Positions 1-9,600 of a stretch of DNA of 52,096 nucleotides are shown one piece after another. The DNA comes from Clostridia bacterium (GTDB lineage Bacteria; Bacillota; Clostridia; Christensenellales; Borkfalkiaceae), in the NCBI GenBank assembly GCA_017616695.1, contig JAFZXN010000034.1, positions 1 through 52,096 of the forward strand, given 5' to 3'. A model generated the notes under the pieces. It made no database searches. It was not told the DNA's origin and saw only the letters and a program-made list of their open reading frames with translations. Positions within the stretch are counted from its first letter, which is position 1; every line of letters begins with the position of its first letter. The position numbers were made by a program, and so were the translations under genes.

Positions 1-25
1 GACAGTCGGTTGACTGTCTTTTTTT
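1..25 (+). terminator. Intrinsic terminator hairpin, repeat copy 1
   Basis: The arms GACAGTC (1-7) and GACTGTC (12-18) enclose a GGTT loop and are followed by seven T. This is a textbook Rho-independent terminator for plus-strand transcription. Whatever it terminates lies to the left of the window. By analogy with copy 2, which follows a tRNA-Leu 3'-end-like sequence, a tRNA gene could lie just outside, but that is inference. Confidence 0.75.
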
Positions 26-240
26 GTGTGATTTCAAATTTTGCAGGGACTCGAACTGAGGGATAGTCAGCGGCTTAAAAGTTTGAATTAGATTTCATAG
101 CCGCCGACCGAACGCCATAGTATGGCGTTCGCCCGAGGGGCGTGATAGCGAGGCGCGAAAGCTATAACGAAGTTGTAATCAAAATCGAGAATTCGATTTT
201 GCCAAGGCTTTCAAGAATTATAAGCTAAAGCCGAGCGGAG

Positions 241-261
241 CGAGTCCCTTCATCCGCACCA
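241..261 (+). other. tRNA-Leu 3'-end-like fragment with CCA
   Basis: The 21 bases read as the 3' half of a T-arm followed by CATCCGC, A and CCA. This matches the usual 3' end of bacterial tRNA-Leu genes whose acceptor stem starts GCGGATG. No anticodon arm, D-arm or 5' acceptor strand precedes it, so it is a fragment and not a gene. The terminator hairpin at 272-296 follows 10 bases later, as it would behind a real tRNA. Fragments of this kind are typical of integration into tRNA 3' ends. Confidence 0.5.
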
Positions 262-271
262 CGTAAAAAAC

Positions 272-296
272 GACAGTCGGTTGACTGTCTTTTTTT
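272..296 (+). terminator. Intrinsic terminator hairpin, repeat copy 2
   Basis: This is the same hairpin as at 1-25: GACAGTC (272-278), loop GGTT, GACTGTC (283-289) and seven T (290-296). It lies 10 bases behind the tRNA-Leu-like fragment. Confidence 0.7.
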
Positions 297-395
297 GTGT
301 GATTTCAAATTTTGCAGGGACTCGAACTGATGGGTAGTCGGCGGCTCTCAGCTTAAGTCAACTTTAAAAACAATGCATAACCACATACGCGATTT

Positions 396-1271
396 TTAAA
401 TATCGTAACGTTGGTTTTTGATTTCTTCGGGGGTATTTTTACGGTAAATACCCTTGTCATAGATCTCGGGAAATTGTTCTTTATTTATATATTTATCGAA
501 CACCGAGCAGGAATACAAAAACCACGCCGTTAAAAGCATGGGCGCGAAGAGGAGGAAAAATACCGATAAAATTATATATTTTGCCGCAAAAGGCAGAAGG
601 TTCATTCCCAATACTCCGGGAAGAAGGAACAGCAGTAAAAACAGCAAAGTTATGGGAAGGTTTCTTGCGGACAAAAAGATACCGTCTTTAAGATACTTGG
701 AAAACGTGTTCTTGTAAACGGTTATCTGCGAGATCATAAATCCCGTCGGCGGGAAAACGAACAACGCGAAGAGTATCGTTACGACGATATATAATGGATT
801 CGATCGCATCGGCAGGATCGTATTCAATAAAAACGAGAAAAGCCCCAACGGAAACGCGATAATGACGTAATTTTTGCCGTTTGACTTTATGCCTTCGGCA
901 ATATCCCGCATAAAAAAGACGCCCTCGCCCCATACGAGCTGACGAATGACGACCATTACCCCCGCTACACCTATCGACAAGATCACGTAACAAGGAATAT
1001 TTAAAAGCGAATACAAACTGTCGGCGGAGCGAATAAAAGCCGCGTATTCTTCCTGCGTATACTCGCCGTTTGTAAAGGCAAGATACGCGCCGGATAACGT
1101 ATTGTCGCCAAAAAGCGAAACGATCATAAGCGGCAAGGCAAAAACAAGCAACGCGGCGCCCATCGCGAGAAACAGAAAAAACCGTTCTTTAAGACAATCA
1201 AAAAAGACTTCCCGCCTGTTTTTAGGCAGGTCGTCGACGGTAAAATCGGATTTTGCTTTTCTCATTCTCAT
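396..1271 (-). CDS. Multi-spanning membrane protein next to an ABC ATPase
   Basis: The product has 291 residues and about six hydrophobic segments: roughly 31-52, 90-112, 133-152, 158-180, 206-226 and 230-252. The N-terminus is basic, and the cytosolic tail is charged and ends in QRYDI. There is no signal peptide. The topology recalls DUF624/YesL-type proteins often found beside sugar transporters in Firmicutes, but no signature motif was recognised, so the family is only a suggestion. The start is an ATG behind an AGAGGA Shine-Dalgarno. The gene lies 123 bp downstream of the ABC ATPase on the same strand, so the two probably form one transcript. It could be an unusual membrane partner of that ATPase. 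Confidence 0.75.
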   Translation of the reverse strand: MRMRKAKSDFTVDDLPKNRREVFFDCLKERFFLFLAMGAALLVFALPLMIVSLFGDNTLSGAYLAFTNGEYTQEEYAAFIRSADSLYSLLNIPCYVILSIGVAGVMVVIRQLVWGEGVFFMRDIAEGIKSNGKNYVIIAFPLGLFSFLLNTILPMRSNPLYIVVTILFALFVFPPTGFMISQITVYKNTFSKYLKDGIFLSARNLPITLLFLLLFLLPGVLGMNLLPFAAKYIILSVFFLLFAPMLLTAWFLYSCSVFDKYINKEQFPEIYDKGIYRKNTPEEIKNQRYDI

Positions 1272-1394
1272 AATAAGTTTCCTCTACTCATTCAATATAG
1301 CCCGAGCCAAAACAGGCGCTCCGTATAGTAATGCGCGCCCCGATCTTTTCACTTTCGGAACAGACGAAAGCGTTTTCATCGTAGACCGCGCCTT
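1272..1394 (-). other. Gap with possible remnant of a small membrane-protein gene
   Basis: Directly behind the ATPase stop, one minus frame stays open for about 37 codons and includes VYDENAFVCSESEKIGAR. This loosely resembles the first residues of the 166-residue protein that follows the paralogous ATPase (LYDENMPSAYSAKIKKGF). A second frame offers a 31-residue ORF starting at an ATG. Neither is convincing as a gene. The better guess is a decayed copy of that second cassette gene. Confidence 0.25.
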
Positions 1395-2117
1395 CTACAG
1401 CTCTCCTTTTAAGGACGCGACGATCTCGTTATTTAAGCCATAAACGGTATTCGGTTCGCCTTCTGCAACGCACTTTCCATCCGCCAGAACGATAAGCCTG
1501 TCCGCCAAAGACGTTGCCTCTGAAATATCGTGCGTGACGTAGACGACGGTGCAGCCGTACTTTTTGACGGTATCTTTGATCAACCGTCTTTCCTTAAACC
1601 GAAGCGTGGGATCGGTGTTGGAAAGAGGTTCGTCCAAAAGACAGACGGACGGTCTTTTTATAAGCGCCCGCGCTATCGCCGTGCGTTGCTGCTGTCCGCC
1701 CGAAATATGCCTCGGCATACGCGTAAGACAGTACGTAAGATCAAGCGCATCGGCAATTTGTTTTACTCTTTCGACTATTTCCTTTTTTGACGCGCCCGCC
1801 ATTTTGAGCGGAAACGCTACGTTGTCGAATACGGTCATATGCGGATAAAGCATAAATTCCTGCGAAACGTAGGAAACGCCCCTGTCCGAAGGCTTAAGAT
1901 CGCTTATGTCCCTTTCGTCGAACAATATCTTGCCTTCGTACTCTTTCAAACCGGCGACGCACTTTAACAAGGTGGTTTTTCCGCAACCCGAATACCCGAC
2001 GACAACGTTAAACTTATCGGATAAAAACGTAACGTTCAATCCGTCAAGCGCGATCACGTTGCCCGTGCGCTTATTATCGTATCGTACCGTTAAATCGGAA
2101 ACGGTGATCTTCGGCAT
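1395..2117 (-). CDS. ABC transporter ATP-binding protein (short, sugar-type)
   Basis: This 240-residue nucleotide-binding domain has Walker A GYSGCGKTT at 41-49, a Q-loop near 85, signature ISGGQ at 138-142, Walker B and catalytic Glu in LLDEP (160-164), and the switch His in VTHD (His196). All catalytic elements are present. It ends after the core domain and lacks the C-terminal TOBE/regulatory domain of MsmX/UgpC proteins. The ATG at 2117 is preferred because AGAGG lies five bases upstream; a GTG two codons earlier is possible. A close paralogue is at 31843-32574. The neighbour downstream is a membrane protein and no classical permease is adjacent, so the substrate is unknown. An export or regulatory role is as possible as import. 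Confidence 0.92.
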   Translation of the reverse strand: MPKITVSDLTVRYDNKRTGNVIALDGLNVTFLSDKFNVVVGYSGCGKTTLLKCVAGLKEYEGKILFDERDISDLKPSDRGVSYVSQEFMLYPHMTVFDNVAFPLKMAGASKKEIVERVKQIADALDLTYCLTRMPRHISGGQQQRTAIARALIKRPSVCLLDEPLSNTDPTLRFKERRLIKDTVKKYGCTVVYVTHDISEATSLADRLIVLADGKCVAEGEPNTVYGLNNEIVASLKGEL

Positions 2118-2277
2118 ATCCACCTCTTTATAGCCCGAAATCGTCGGATAATCGACTTATACGGGCACTTTTTTCTTTTTGTATCATAATTTGTCAAGCG
2201 CATTGCGGTTTGTCGGAGAACAGAATTTTATCGTTTTCACATTTTGCGAGCGCACCCGCAACTTAAACCGAAAATGA

Positions 2278-2298
2278 TTTTTGCCGATACGGCAAAAA
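2278..2298. promoter_or_regulatory. Palindrome upstream of hydrolase promoter, operator candidate
   Basis: The 9-bp arms TTTTTGCCG and CGGCAAAAA are separated by ATA. The site ends 14 bases upstream of the -35 box of the promoter at 2313-2341. The T-rich side precedes the stem on either strand, so it does not look like a terminator. An operator for a dimeric regulator is likelier. Confidence 0.4.
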
Positions 2299-2312
2299 AA
2301 TCTGCGCAAAGC

Positions 2313-2341
2313 TTGACTTTTTACCGATAATATTGCATAAT
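2313..2341 (+). promoter_or_regulatory. Sigma-A-type promoter of the 791-aa hydrolase
   Basis: TTGACT at 2313-2318, a 17-base spacer and CATAAT at 2336-2341. The expected start point leaves a leader of about 80 bases before the ATG at 2431. Confidence 0.6.
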
Positions 2342-2430
2342 AAATATATCTATATAATTAGTATATATATTATCCTTTTGACGTTACCGCATCGCAACTT
2401 AAGCGTCGTCATACCCCACAAGGAGTTTTT

Positions 2431-4806
2431 ATGAAAAAGACCTATCCCGTTTCCGGAGCCGATGAACGAACTCCGTCGAAAAGTCAATATTTTTCCTGGA
2501 TCAACAACACCAACGAAGGTTCGACGGAACAAAATTCGCTGATAAATCTTGATTTTTTCAAGTATTTGTTTGACGAATACAATATGCGGCTCGACATATA
2601 CGCCTGGGACGCGGGCAATCTTGACGGCGCGGGCAACGGTTACGAAACGTTGGACGGCGAAAAGCTTTCAAAGCAATATCCGAGCGGTTACGCACCCGTC
2701 GTAAAAGCCGCAGATAAGCTTGGGATAAGAATGGGCGTATGGGGCGGAGCGGACGGCTACGGCGACACCGCCGAAGACGCCGAAAAACGCCGCAAATTGC
2801 TCGTAAAACTATGTAAGGACTATCATTTCGTCTTGTTTAAATTCGACGCCGTATGCGGCGAATTGCGCCCCGAAAAGCGCGGTGAGTTTGCCGCGACCAT
2901 GCGCGAATGTCGCAAATACTGCCCCGATCTTATCGTTTTAAATCACCGGAACGACCTCGGCGAAGAACAGAAATACGCCACGACCTTCCTTTGGGAAGGA
3001 ATGGAAACGTACGTTGACGTACACGGTTATAACCAAGTCACCGCGCCCCACAACCGCGCTTATACATTCTTTCGCGGGCACACTCCGAAATTAAAAAGGC
3101 TTGCGGAAGACCACGGCGTGTGCATATCTTCTTCCGTCGGCTATTTCGAAGACGACCTCGTATATCAGGCGTTCAACCGCTCGTTGATACTCGCGCCCGA
3201 AATATACGGCAATCCCTGGTTCATGCGCGACGACGAATTGCCGAGACTTGCCCGCATTTTCAATCTGCACCGCCGCTATCGGAACGTTCTCGTAGACGGA
3301 ATGCTTCCCGACGCTTCTTTAGGCGATCTCGGCAATAACGCGGTACTGCGCGGCGACGGCAAGCAACGGTTTTTGGCTACGGGAAACGCATCCTGGACGG
3401 CTAAAGAGATAACTATCCCCTTAAACGAGCGGATAGGTCTTGAAAAGACGAAAAAAGTGTGCGTACACCGCTACTTTCCGACCGAAATTTTCGTCGGTGA
3501 ATTTAACTACGACGATACCGTCAAACTTATTATCCCGCCTTTCCGCGCGGCGCTATACCGCATTTGCGACAGCGCGCTCTGCGAGGACGTTATCATCGGC
3601 GGGGAATATCGCGTGATAAAAGAAGACGAAGACGGACGGTTAAAGCAAATCGAACTGCTATACGCCGAAAAGCCGACTTTATCGACTTATAGGGGCACTT
3701 TCAGCGTTTCTTTGAACGATTTTGCAAAGGACGTAAGACAGCTTGATCCCGTAAAACTCGGAAGTCTGTCGCCCTGCCCCGTTCCCGAAAACGCCGAGCA
3801 GTTATACGAGACGGCCTGCTTTTTTACCGACAACGACGCGTTGGAAAAACGCTCTTTGCTACGCGCGGGCAAAACGAATATCCCGCAAGTGCAAGCCGCC
3901 CGCGACGCCTTTTTCAAACAAGATTCCTATATTTTGCGCGGGTGTGATTGCGACAGTCCTTTCAGCGGTAACGAAGACGCAGTTTTCGACGTAAAATCAC
4001 GCGCGTATTACAACTTCGACGATCGAAAAGGTTTCCGCATAGACGGCGGCTGCTTGCGCGTCGATCTCGGCGATACGGTAAACGCCGACAGGATAGAGAT
4101 CGAATATTTCGACGCGCACCATAGCCCCGAGTATATGTTCGATAAGCAGGAGCCGACAAGTTCAGGCGAAACTTCGCCCGATCTATCCGCTTGGACGATA
4201 GCGCCGCTTTGCGCCGTCGTCGACTGCAAAAAGGCGGAAAACGAATATTTCGCTTACTACGTTGACAAACTTTGTACGGCGACGGGAAACAGAATGAAAG
4301 CGGTGTATTCCGTTAACGATACGAAACCTTTCAGATATTTCAGATTGCCACGCCCCGTGGATCGGATATATTCGATAAAAGCTTTTCGCGGGGATAAAGA
4401 GATCAAACCCCGTCGCCCGCACCTTACCAACCTTTTCGCGCCGTATGATAACAAACGCCCATTGCACGCGGCTTACGCGGACTTTAACTTAAATGATTTA
4501 CCGCAAAGTCCGTATCTTGCCGTTGCGTTTGAAGGAAAGACGGGTTATGAAAACGCTTATTGCTGTGCCAAGATCGACGGAAAGCTTTACGCCTTCCCGA
4601 CGCGCGCGCCCGCATACCCCGCCAATGCGTACGAATACCCCGTTCATCCGGTGGACGGATACTACACGTTCTATCTGCCCGTCGACAGATCGTGGGCGGG
4701 AAAGACTATCTCCGTTTACGCCTTGTTTGCCGGAGATATCGTTCCCGTTGACGTCTATCTTTGCGACGAGAACGACGACAGAAACGGCCTATCGATCGAC
4801 CTTTGA
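2431..4806 (+). CDS. Glycoside hydrolase, GH36/GH31-like TIM barrel (putative alpha-galactosidase-like)
   Basis: The product has 791 residues and no signal peptide, so it is cytosolic. The first 350 or so residues look like an (alpha/beta)8 barrel. YAWDAGN (Asp60) sits where clan-D enzymes bind the substrate, and LFKFDAV (Lys137, Asp139) matches the KxD nucleophile motif of GH27/GH31/GH36. The acid/base is not obvious; acidic residues in LWEGMETYVD (188-196) are candidates. A beta domain follows to about 380, then two beta-rich accessory regions (roughly 500-640 and 690-791) that may bind carbohydrate. The start has AAGGAG five bases upstream. The gene is convergent with the GH127 gene 31 bp away, suggesting a joint role in plant side-chain removal. 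Family-level assignment is by motif only; the exact GH family is open. Confidence 0.75.
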   Translation: MKKTYPVSGADERTPSKSQYFSWINNTNEGSTEQNSLINLDFFKYLFDEYNMRLDIYAWDAGNLDGAGNGYETLDGEKLSKQYPSGYAPVVKAADKLGIRMGVWGGADGYGDTAEDAEKRRKLLVKLCKDYHFVLFKFDAVCGELRPEKRGEFAATMRECRKYCPDLIVLNHRNDLGEEQKYATTFLWEGMETYVDVHGYNQVTAPHNRAYTFFRGHTPKLKRLAEDHGVCISSSVGYFEDDLVYQAFNRSLILAPEIYGNPWFMRDDELPRLARIFNLHRRYRNVLVDGMLPDASLGDLGNNAVLRGDGKQRFLATGNASWTAKEITIPLNERIGLEKTKKVCVHRYFPTEIFVGEFNYDDTVKLIIPPFRAALYRICDSALCEDVIIGGEYRVIKEDEDGRLKQIELLYAEKPTLSTYRGTFSVSLNDFAKDVRQLDPVKLGSLSPCPVPENAEQLYETACFFTDNDALEKRSLLRAGKTNIPQVQAARDAFFKQDSYILRGCDCDSPFSGNEDAVFDVKSRAYYNFDDRKGFRIDGGCLRVDLGDTVNADRIEIEYFDAHHSPEYMFDKQEPTSSGETSPDLSAWTIAPLCAVVDCKKAENEYFAYYVDKLCTATGNRMKAVYSVNDTKPFRYFRLPRPVDRIYSIKAFRGDKEIKPRRPHLTNLFAPYDNKRPLHAAYADFNLNDLPQSPYLAVAFEGKTGYENAYCCAKIDGKLYAFPTRAPAYPANAYEYPVHPVDGYYTFYLPVDRSWAGKTISVYALFAGDIVPVDVYLCDENDDRNGLSIDL

Positions 4807-4837
4807 TACATATCGGACCGAAACTATCAGCTCCTTT

Positions 4838-6586
4838 TTATGCGATATCGAGCCAGGTCTTATATAGCCCGCCCGTCATTCCGGCGTGGCAAAAATCCAC
4901 GAGTTTAACTCCGTTTTTAAGCGTGATAACGAGCGTATCGTTATCCGCTTTTTTATTGCAGTTTTTAAAATCGTCAAAGGATAATTCCGGAAGTTTCATT
5001 TCGGATAGGCGTTCTTCAGCAGTAAAGCCGCTGCCGCCGTTATTTTCGGCAAACGAGGCGTTGTCCGTCAGATCGTACGCCAAAAGAATATTTCCGATAT
5101 ACACGCTGTATTTGTCTTTATATAGGTCCCCGCCCTTTTCAAAGCGAGGCGTATAGTCAAATTCAAGGGATATTTCCCGCCCTGCGGGAAATTCCGCATA
5201 TTCGCCCGCGTTAACGGCCGTCTTAACGCCGTCGACGTTACATAAGGTATTTTTTGACCACGACGGGATGCGAACGAATAATTTTTTGTCCGCCCGCCCC
5301 GAAAAGCGAATGCGGACTTTGTTTTCGCAAGGATAATTTCCGTCTACCGAAAGCTCGTTTTCGTCAAAGCGGTAGACGGCTTTTTCAAAGGCGTTGAGAT
5401 ATATCCCGTCGCCTTTTAAAACGACCGCCCAATCGGATATCTGCGCGGCGCCGCGGCCGAAGTTGACCGAACAGCAGTTGAGCATCGGTGAACCCGGGCG
5501 ACTTTGAAAATCGTTAAAGTGGAAATTGGCGTACTTTTCGCCTTCCATGGGCGTATCGTAAGTCGACCACGCGCCGGAAGGTGAGATCGAACCGAGCGTC
5601 GCGTTATAATGCGATCTTTCCAAAAAGTCGACCAAAGAAATATCACCGCTTAGCATATACGCATATACCGCCAGCGCGTTGAACGCGACCACGCAGCAGG
5701 TTTCTATGACTCCGTTGACGTAAGGGTTTCCTATCGCCTGCTCTTTCGTGGAAAATCCGCCCGTATTGTGTACGTCGGTAGATAAAATGCTTTTTGCGGT
5801 ATTTATCAACGCTTTACGGTATTTTTCATCGCCCGTAGCCTTATACATTTCGAAAAATCCCATTATAACGTGCAGAGATTCCCAACGCGGACAGGGGCAG
5901 GTATAAAAGTCCTTTTCGTTAAGGGCGAAGTTAAGCCAATCGCCCGCACCGTCCGAGGACATATCCTTTTCCGTTTCAAGCGCAAAATCCAGATACTTTT
6001 CCTTCTTCGTTAAATTATATAAAAGCGCAAAGGAATGATATACGGCAAGATTCATCTGCGCGTTGCCCGTAGATACTATGGTCTTTTTGCCATTATAAAA
6101 AGTTGCTGTCAATAAGTCCGCTATCTTTTCCGCAGCCGAAAGGTATTTGACGTTTCCCGTTTCATTATACCACAATATCAGAGAAAAGGAAATATGATAA
6201 TGCGCCCAACAGTCCCAAGTCCAGGGAATATTTTGCGGAGTCTGCGGCAAAGCGCCTGTAAAACGCGTCTCTTCGGAATAACACCCGAGATATCCGTCTT
6301 CAGACTGATACGCGAGCAACTTTTCGATAAAGTCAAGCGCGTACGATCTTAATTGAGCGTTATTCGTCTGTTTGTAAACGTAATAAGCGCTCGTCAGATA
6401 CTTGCCCGCAAACTCGCCTTGCCACGCCAAAAGGTCGCGGTACGGCTTAACGTCGCGGTCTTTGAAGATACTCAAAACGGCGGGGTTGGTCTCCGCTATC
6501 CCTATAAGAAAGCGCTGTGCGATCTTTTCGCAATACCTGCCCGTGATACCTTTATTTTCGATCGTAAGATTTTTAACGGCTTCCAT
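4838..6586 (-). CDS. GH127-type beta-L-arabinofuranosidase-like enzyme (DUF1680)
   Basis: The product has 582 residues from the ATG at 6586, no signal peptide, and an all-alpha barrel followed by beta domains. The GH127 metal and nucleophile pattern is visible. IETCC (Glu295, Cys297) and LNCCSVN (Cys371, Cys372) match the Zn-bound Glu-Cys-Cys-Cys set, in which the first Cys of the CC pair is the nucleophile. The known function of the family is release of beta-linked L-arabinofuranose in the cytosol. An in-frame TTG at 6619 would add 11 residues, but it lies inside the hairpin 6609-6643, so the ATG is preferred even though its Shine-Dalgarno is weak. The gene lies downstream of the large surface protein on the same strand, which may supply substrate capture. 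Confidence 0.88.
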   Translation of the reverse strand: MEAVKNLTIENKGITGRYCEKIAQRFLIGIAETNPAVLSIFKDRDVKPYRDLLAWQGEFAGKYLTSAYYVYKQTNNAQLRSYALDFIEKLLAYQSEDGYLGCYSEETRFTGALPQTPQNIPWTWDCWAHYHISFSLILWYNETGNVKYLSAAEKIADLLTATFYNGKKTIVSTGNAQMNLAVYHSFALLYNLTKKEKYLDFALETEKDMSSDGAGDWLNFALNEKDFYTCPCPRWESLHVIMGFFEMYKATGDEKYRKALINTAKSILSTDVHNTGGFSTKEQAIGNPYVNGVIETCCVVAFNALAVYAYMLSGDISLVDFLERSHYNATLGSISPSGAWSTYDTPMEGEKYANFHFNDFQSRPGSPMLNCCSVNFGRGAAQISDWAVVLKGDGIYLNAFEKAVYRFDENELSVDGNYPCENKVRIRFSGRADKKLFVRIPSWSKNTLCNVDGVKTAVNAGEYAEFPAGREISLEFDYTPRFEKGGDLYKDKYSVYIGNILLAYDLTDNASFAENNGGSGFTAEERLSEMKLPELSFDDFKNCNKKADNDTLVITLKNGVKLVDFCHAGMTGGLYKTWLDIA

Positions 6587-6608
6587 AATTTTCAATTTAA
6601 ACAGAAGG

Positions 6609-6643
6609 GGCTGTCGCAAGTTAAAATTTAACTCGCGACAGCC
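6609..6643 (-). terminator. Long hairpin behind the surface-protein gene
   Basis: The outer arms GGCTGTCGC (6609-6617) and GCGACAGCC (6635-6643) and the inner arms AGTTAAA/TTTAACT (6619-6625/6627-6633) form a stem of about 16 bp with one A/C mismatch. The base run behind it on the minus strand is only moderately T-rich. It is probably the terminator of the 6675-10541 gene. Part of the sequence recurs in the hairpin at 29631-29669. Confidence 0.5.
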
Positions 6644-6674
6644 TTCCGCATCAACTTAAGACGAGATCAGATCG

Positions 6675-9600
6675 TTAAAACGATCTTTTCTCTTTTTTTC
6701 TGATAAACAAGCAAACTCCGAGTACAGTGACGATCGCCGTTAAGGACGCGACCGTTCCGATATCGCCGAAGCAGCCTTTGCCTTTCTTTTCGCTCGTATC
6801 GCCGCCGTCGTTGCCTGCGATCTGCAAGGTGAAGGTAAGCGTAGCTTCGCCGCCCTCGGTGGTCAGAACTATCTGTCTTTCACCGGTAGCGACTTCCTCG
6901 AACACGCTGCCTTTAACGGTCAGCTTGCCGTTTTCGTAAGAATACTCGTCCGAAAGGAGTTCGAGCCCGTCGACCGTGACGGAGAGTATCTTCTTATTAT
7001 GCGTGTCAACGGTAATAACGAGGTCAGCGCCCTGCGTTGCGGTGTATTCGCCGCTGAATACGGGAGGAGCGTCGTTGACCGTTATTTCGGCGGTAGCGGG
7101 AACGAGCGTCGTTACGGTAAGGGTGTACTTACCCGCGGACAAAGCCGACATAACGCTTTCGTTTACCGTCAGTTTACCGTCGCTGTAGTCGTACTGTTCG
7201 GCCGTGAGCGCCGTTTCGCCGAGCGTTACGCTTACGATCTCTTTGCCGTTAAGCTCAAGGTCGATAGCGTAGTCGCCGCCCTGACTCTTTTCGTAATCGG
7301 CGGCAGTGCCGAATACGGGCGTGGAATCGGAAACGGTGAACGTGAAAGAGCAGGTAGCGCCGGAAGAACTTCTTACCGTGAAGGTATTGTCGCCTACGCC
7401 GAGCGTCGCAAGGTACGCGCCCTTGAACTCGATAGCGCCCGATTCGGCGTTGTAGTTGTACTCGGTGCCCTTCAAAGCCGTTTCGTTAAGCGTTACGCTT
7501 GCAAGGTCGTAGCCCTTGAAGTCGATAGTTACGGTAAGGCTTTCTTTGGTAGCCTTGTCGTAATCGTAAGAATCTTCTTCCATAGCGGGCATAGAATCGA
7601 CTACGGTGAACGTCGTAGCTATCTCGTTGCCCTTCGTCGTTCTTATAACGACGGCTATCTCATCGCCCAAATCGTAGTTTGCGCAATAAGCTTTCGTAAA
7701 GTCTATCCTCGTATAACCAACGGGCGTAACTTCGGTCGTATAATCGTCGGAAGTTAATGCCGAGCCGTTTACGGTGACGGACTCTATCTCGAACGTACGG
7801 CAAAGGTCTATGATATAGTAAGGAACGGTGTCCGCGGCTATATCGTAAGTGTTCTTTTCCGCGCGAAGTTCGGGGATAAGCTCGGAAGTTGCGTCAAAGT
7901 TATCGAAGTACCAAACGTCTTGTTCGGAAGCGGGAGCGCTGAATCTCAGATATGCAGAGGCGCTGTCGCTGAAGTCGTTGCCGTCGTAGTAAATGGTTAT
8001 CGCAAGAGTGTACCAACCGTCGGCTTTTGCCGTTACAGCCCAGCTTGCGTTGGCGTATTGAGTGCCGTCGTCCGCCCTCTTGTTTGCGGCGAGATCTACT
8101 TCGAGATAGAACCAGGGAACGTCTACGTTCATACCGTCGAACACACGGCCTTCGATGCCGAGAACGGTTCCGTTAACGGGCTTAAGATCCATATAGATAG
8201 TATGGAGTTTGTTCTTGGTAAGACCGCTCAATCTCGACCCCTGCGGGTTGGTCTGGAACATGGAAACGTACGCGTCGGTAGCATCGGGAGCGACGAACTT
8301 GATCATTCTGTTGTCACCGTCATCGACCGTCCAGATATTGTAGTTGGCGGGATCCATATAGCTGTTCTGGAAGAACGCGTCCTTGGCGTCCTGATCGCCC
8401 GAAAGGTCGGGCATACCCGAGAAGTCGTTGGTGTATACGCTGCCCATAGGAATGGACGCGATAACGAGCTGCATTTCGACAGCCGTGTCGCCCGTAGCGA
8501 CGATCACGGTGTAAGTGCCGTTCGCCATAGCGTCAAGCGTCGCTTTTTTAATAGTCAGTTTGCCTTCTTCGAAAGCGTACTGTTCGGCGGTAAGTCCGGT
8601 CTCGCCGATCATAACGCCGTCTACCGCGGTAAAGGTAGTCATCGTAACGAAATCGCCGTCGGAAGCTTTGTTGTAGTAAGCCGCTTTCTTGTTGACGCCT
8701 GCGGGTTCGGGTTTGACTTCTTTTGCGAAAACGTAATCGTCAAGATACAAACCTGTGTTCATGTTCGCATTGGCGTCGGCGGGATCCGCAGCGCACATAT
8801 TGAACAGATTGAATATCCAGGAGCCGGTACCCATAAGGTATGCGTTAACGGTAAATATGCCGTCTTCAAGCATTACTTCCGCATAGTCGAGGCAACCGAT
8901 TTTATCGAATACAAAGGCGCCGTCCGGGTATATCGTTATCCAAGCCGTCAGATAGCTCGGGTTTTGGAAACCTACGCAGATAGCCGTCCAGTCGCCGAAG
9001 GGTTTCAACTTCATGGACACTTTATAGTAGCTTTCAGGAGAAGTGCTGCCGGTATAGCTCGAATTGAGATAGAACGATTGTATCTGCCAGCCGCCGTCTT
9101 CAAAGAACTGATAAGTGGCTTTCGCGCACTGCGAACCGTCGACGCCGTCGCCTATCGTAATCGTGCCGGGTTCAACGCCCGCAAAGCCCGTGGCGTGGAA
9201 GAACGCGTCGCTACCCGAAAGGGTTTGATCGACTTTATTGAAGTTCTGCGAGTAAATGGTCTTCCATTCGGTGGGAAGAGTCGGCTCGGTGCTACCTTGG
9301 TTGCCGCTTCCCTCGACCTTTTCGGCTATCCTTACGTTGTCGAGATACAAACCGGTGTTCATATTCAAGTTTGCGTCTTCGGCGTTGTCGGTGTACATAT
9401 TGAAATAGAATTTGAGCAAGCCGCCCATACCGTTTATCGTAGCCTCGATATGGAAGACTCCGCCGTTATTCGTAACTTCCACGGACTCGAACATTTCCGT
9501 CTGATATTCCGCAATGCTGTAAGTGCCGTTGGATTTAAGTATGACCTGCGAATCGAAACCGCTTGCCGAACCTACCTGATTGAATATCGAATAGACTTCT

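Larger units (their letters stand above)
1..330. repeat. Tandem 271-bp repeat with MITE-like internal element
   Basis: Bases 1-59 recur without mismatch at 272-330, giving a unit of 271 bp. Each copy starts with the terminator hairpin and runs into AGGGACTCG (45-53 and 316-324). The first unit also holds the inverted counterpart CGAGTCCCT at 241-249, so 45-249 is a roughly 205-bp block with 9-bp terminal inverted repeats. Inside it are two palindromes: CGAACGCCATA/TATGGCGTTCG at 110-132 and AAAATCGA/TCGATTTT at 181-200. There is no coding capacity. The second copy is truncated after about 340. A small non-autonomous mobile element or a decayed integration site is the best reading. Confidence 0.6.
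2118..2430. other. Divergent intergenic region with palindrome and promoter
   Basis: The 313 bp separate the minus-strand ATPase gene from the plus-strand hydrolase. The region holds a TTGACA on the minus strand at 2197-2192 without a good -10 at the right distance. It also holds a palindrome at 2278-2298 and a good plus-strand promoter at 2313-2341. No gene or RNA was recognised. Confidence 0.6.

Noticed and set aside
240..263. A complete tRNA-Leu gene at the left end
   Set aside because: Only the last 21 bases plus CCA are present. No D-arm, anticodon arm or 5' acceptor strand can be folded in front of it.
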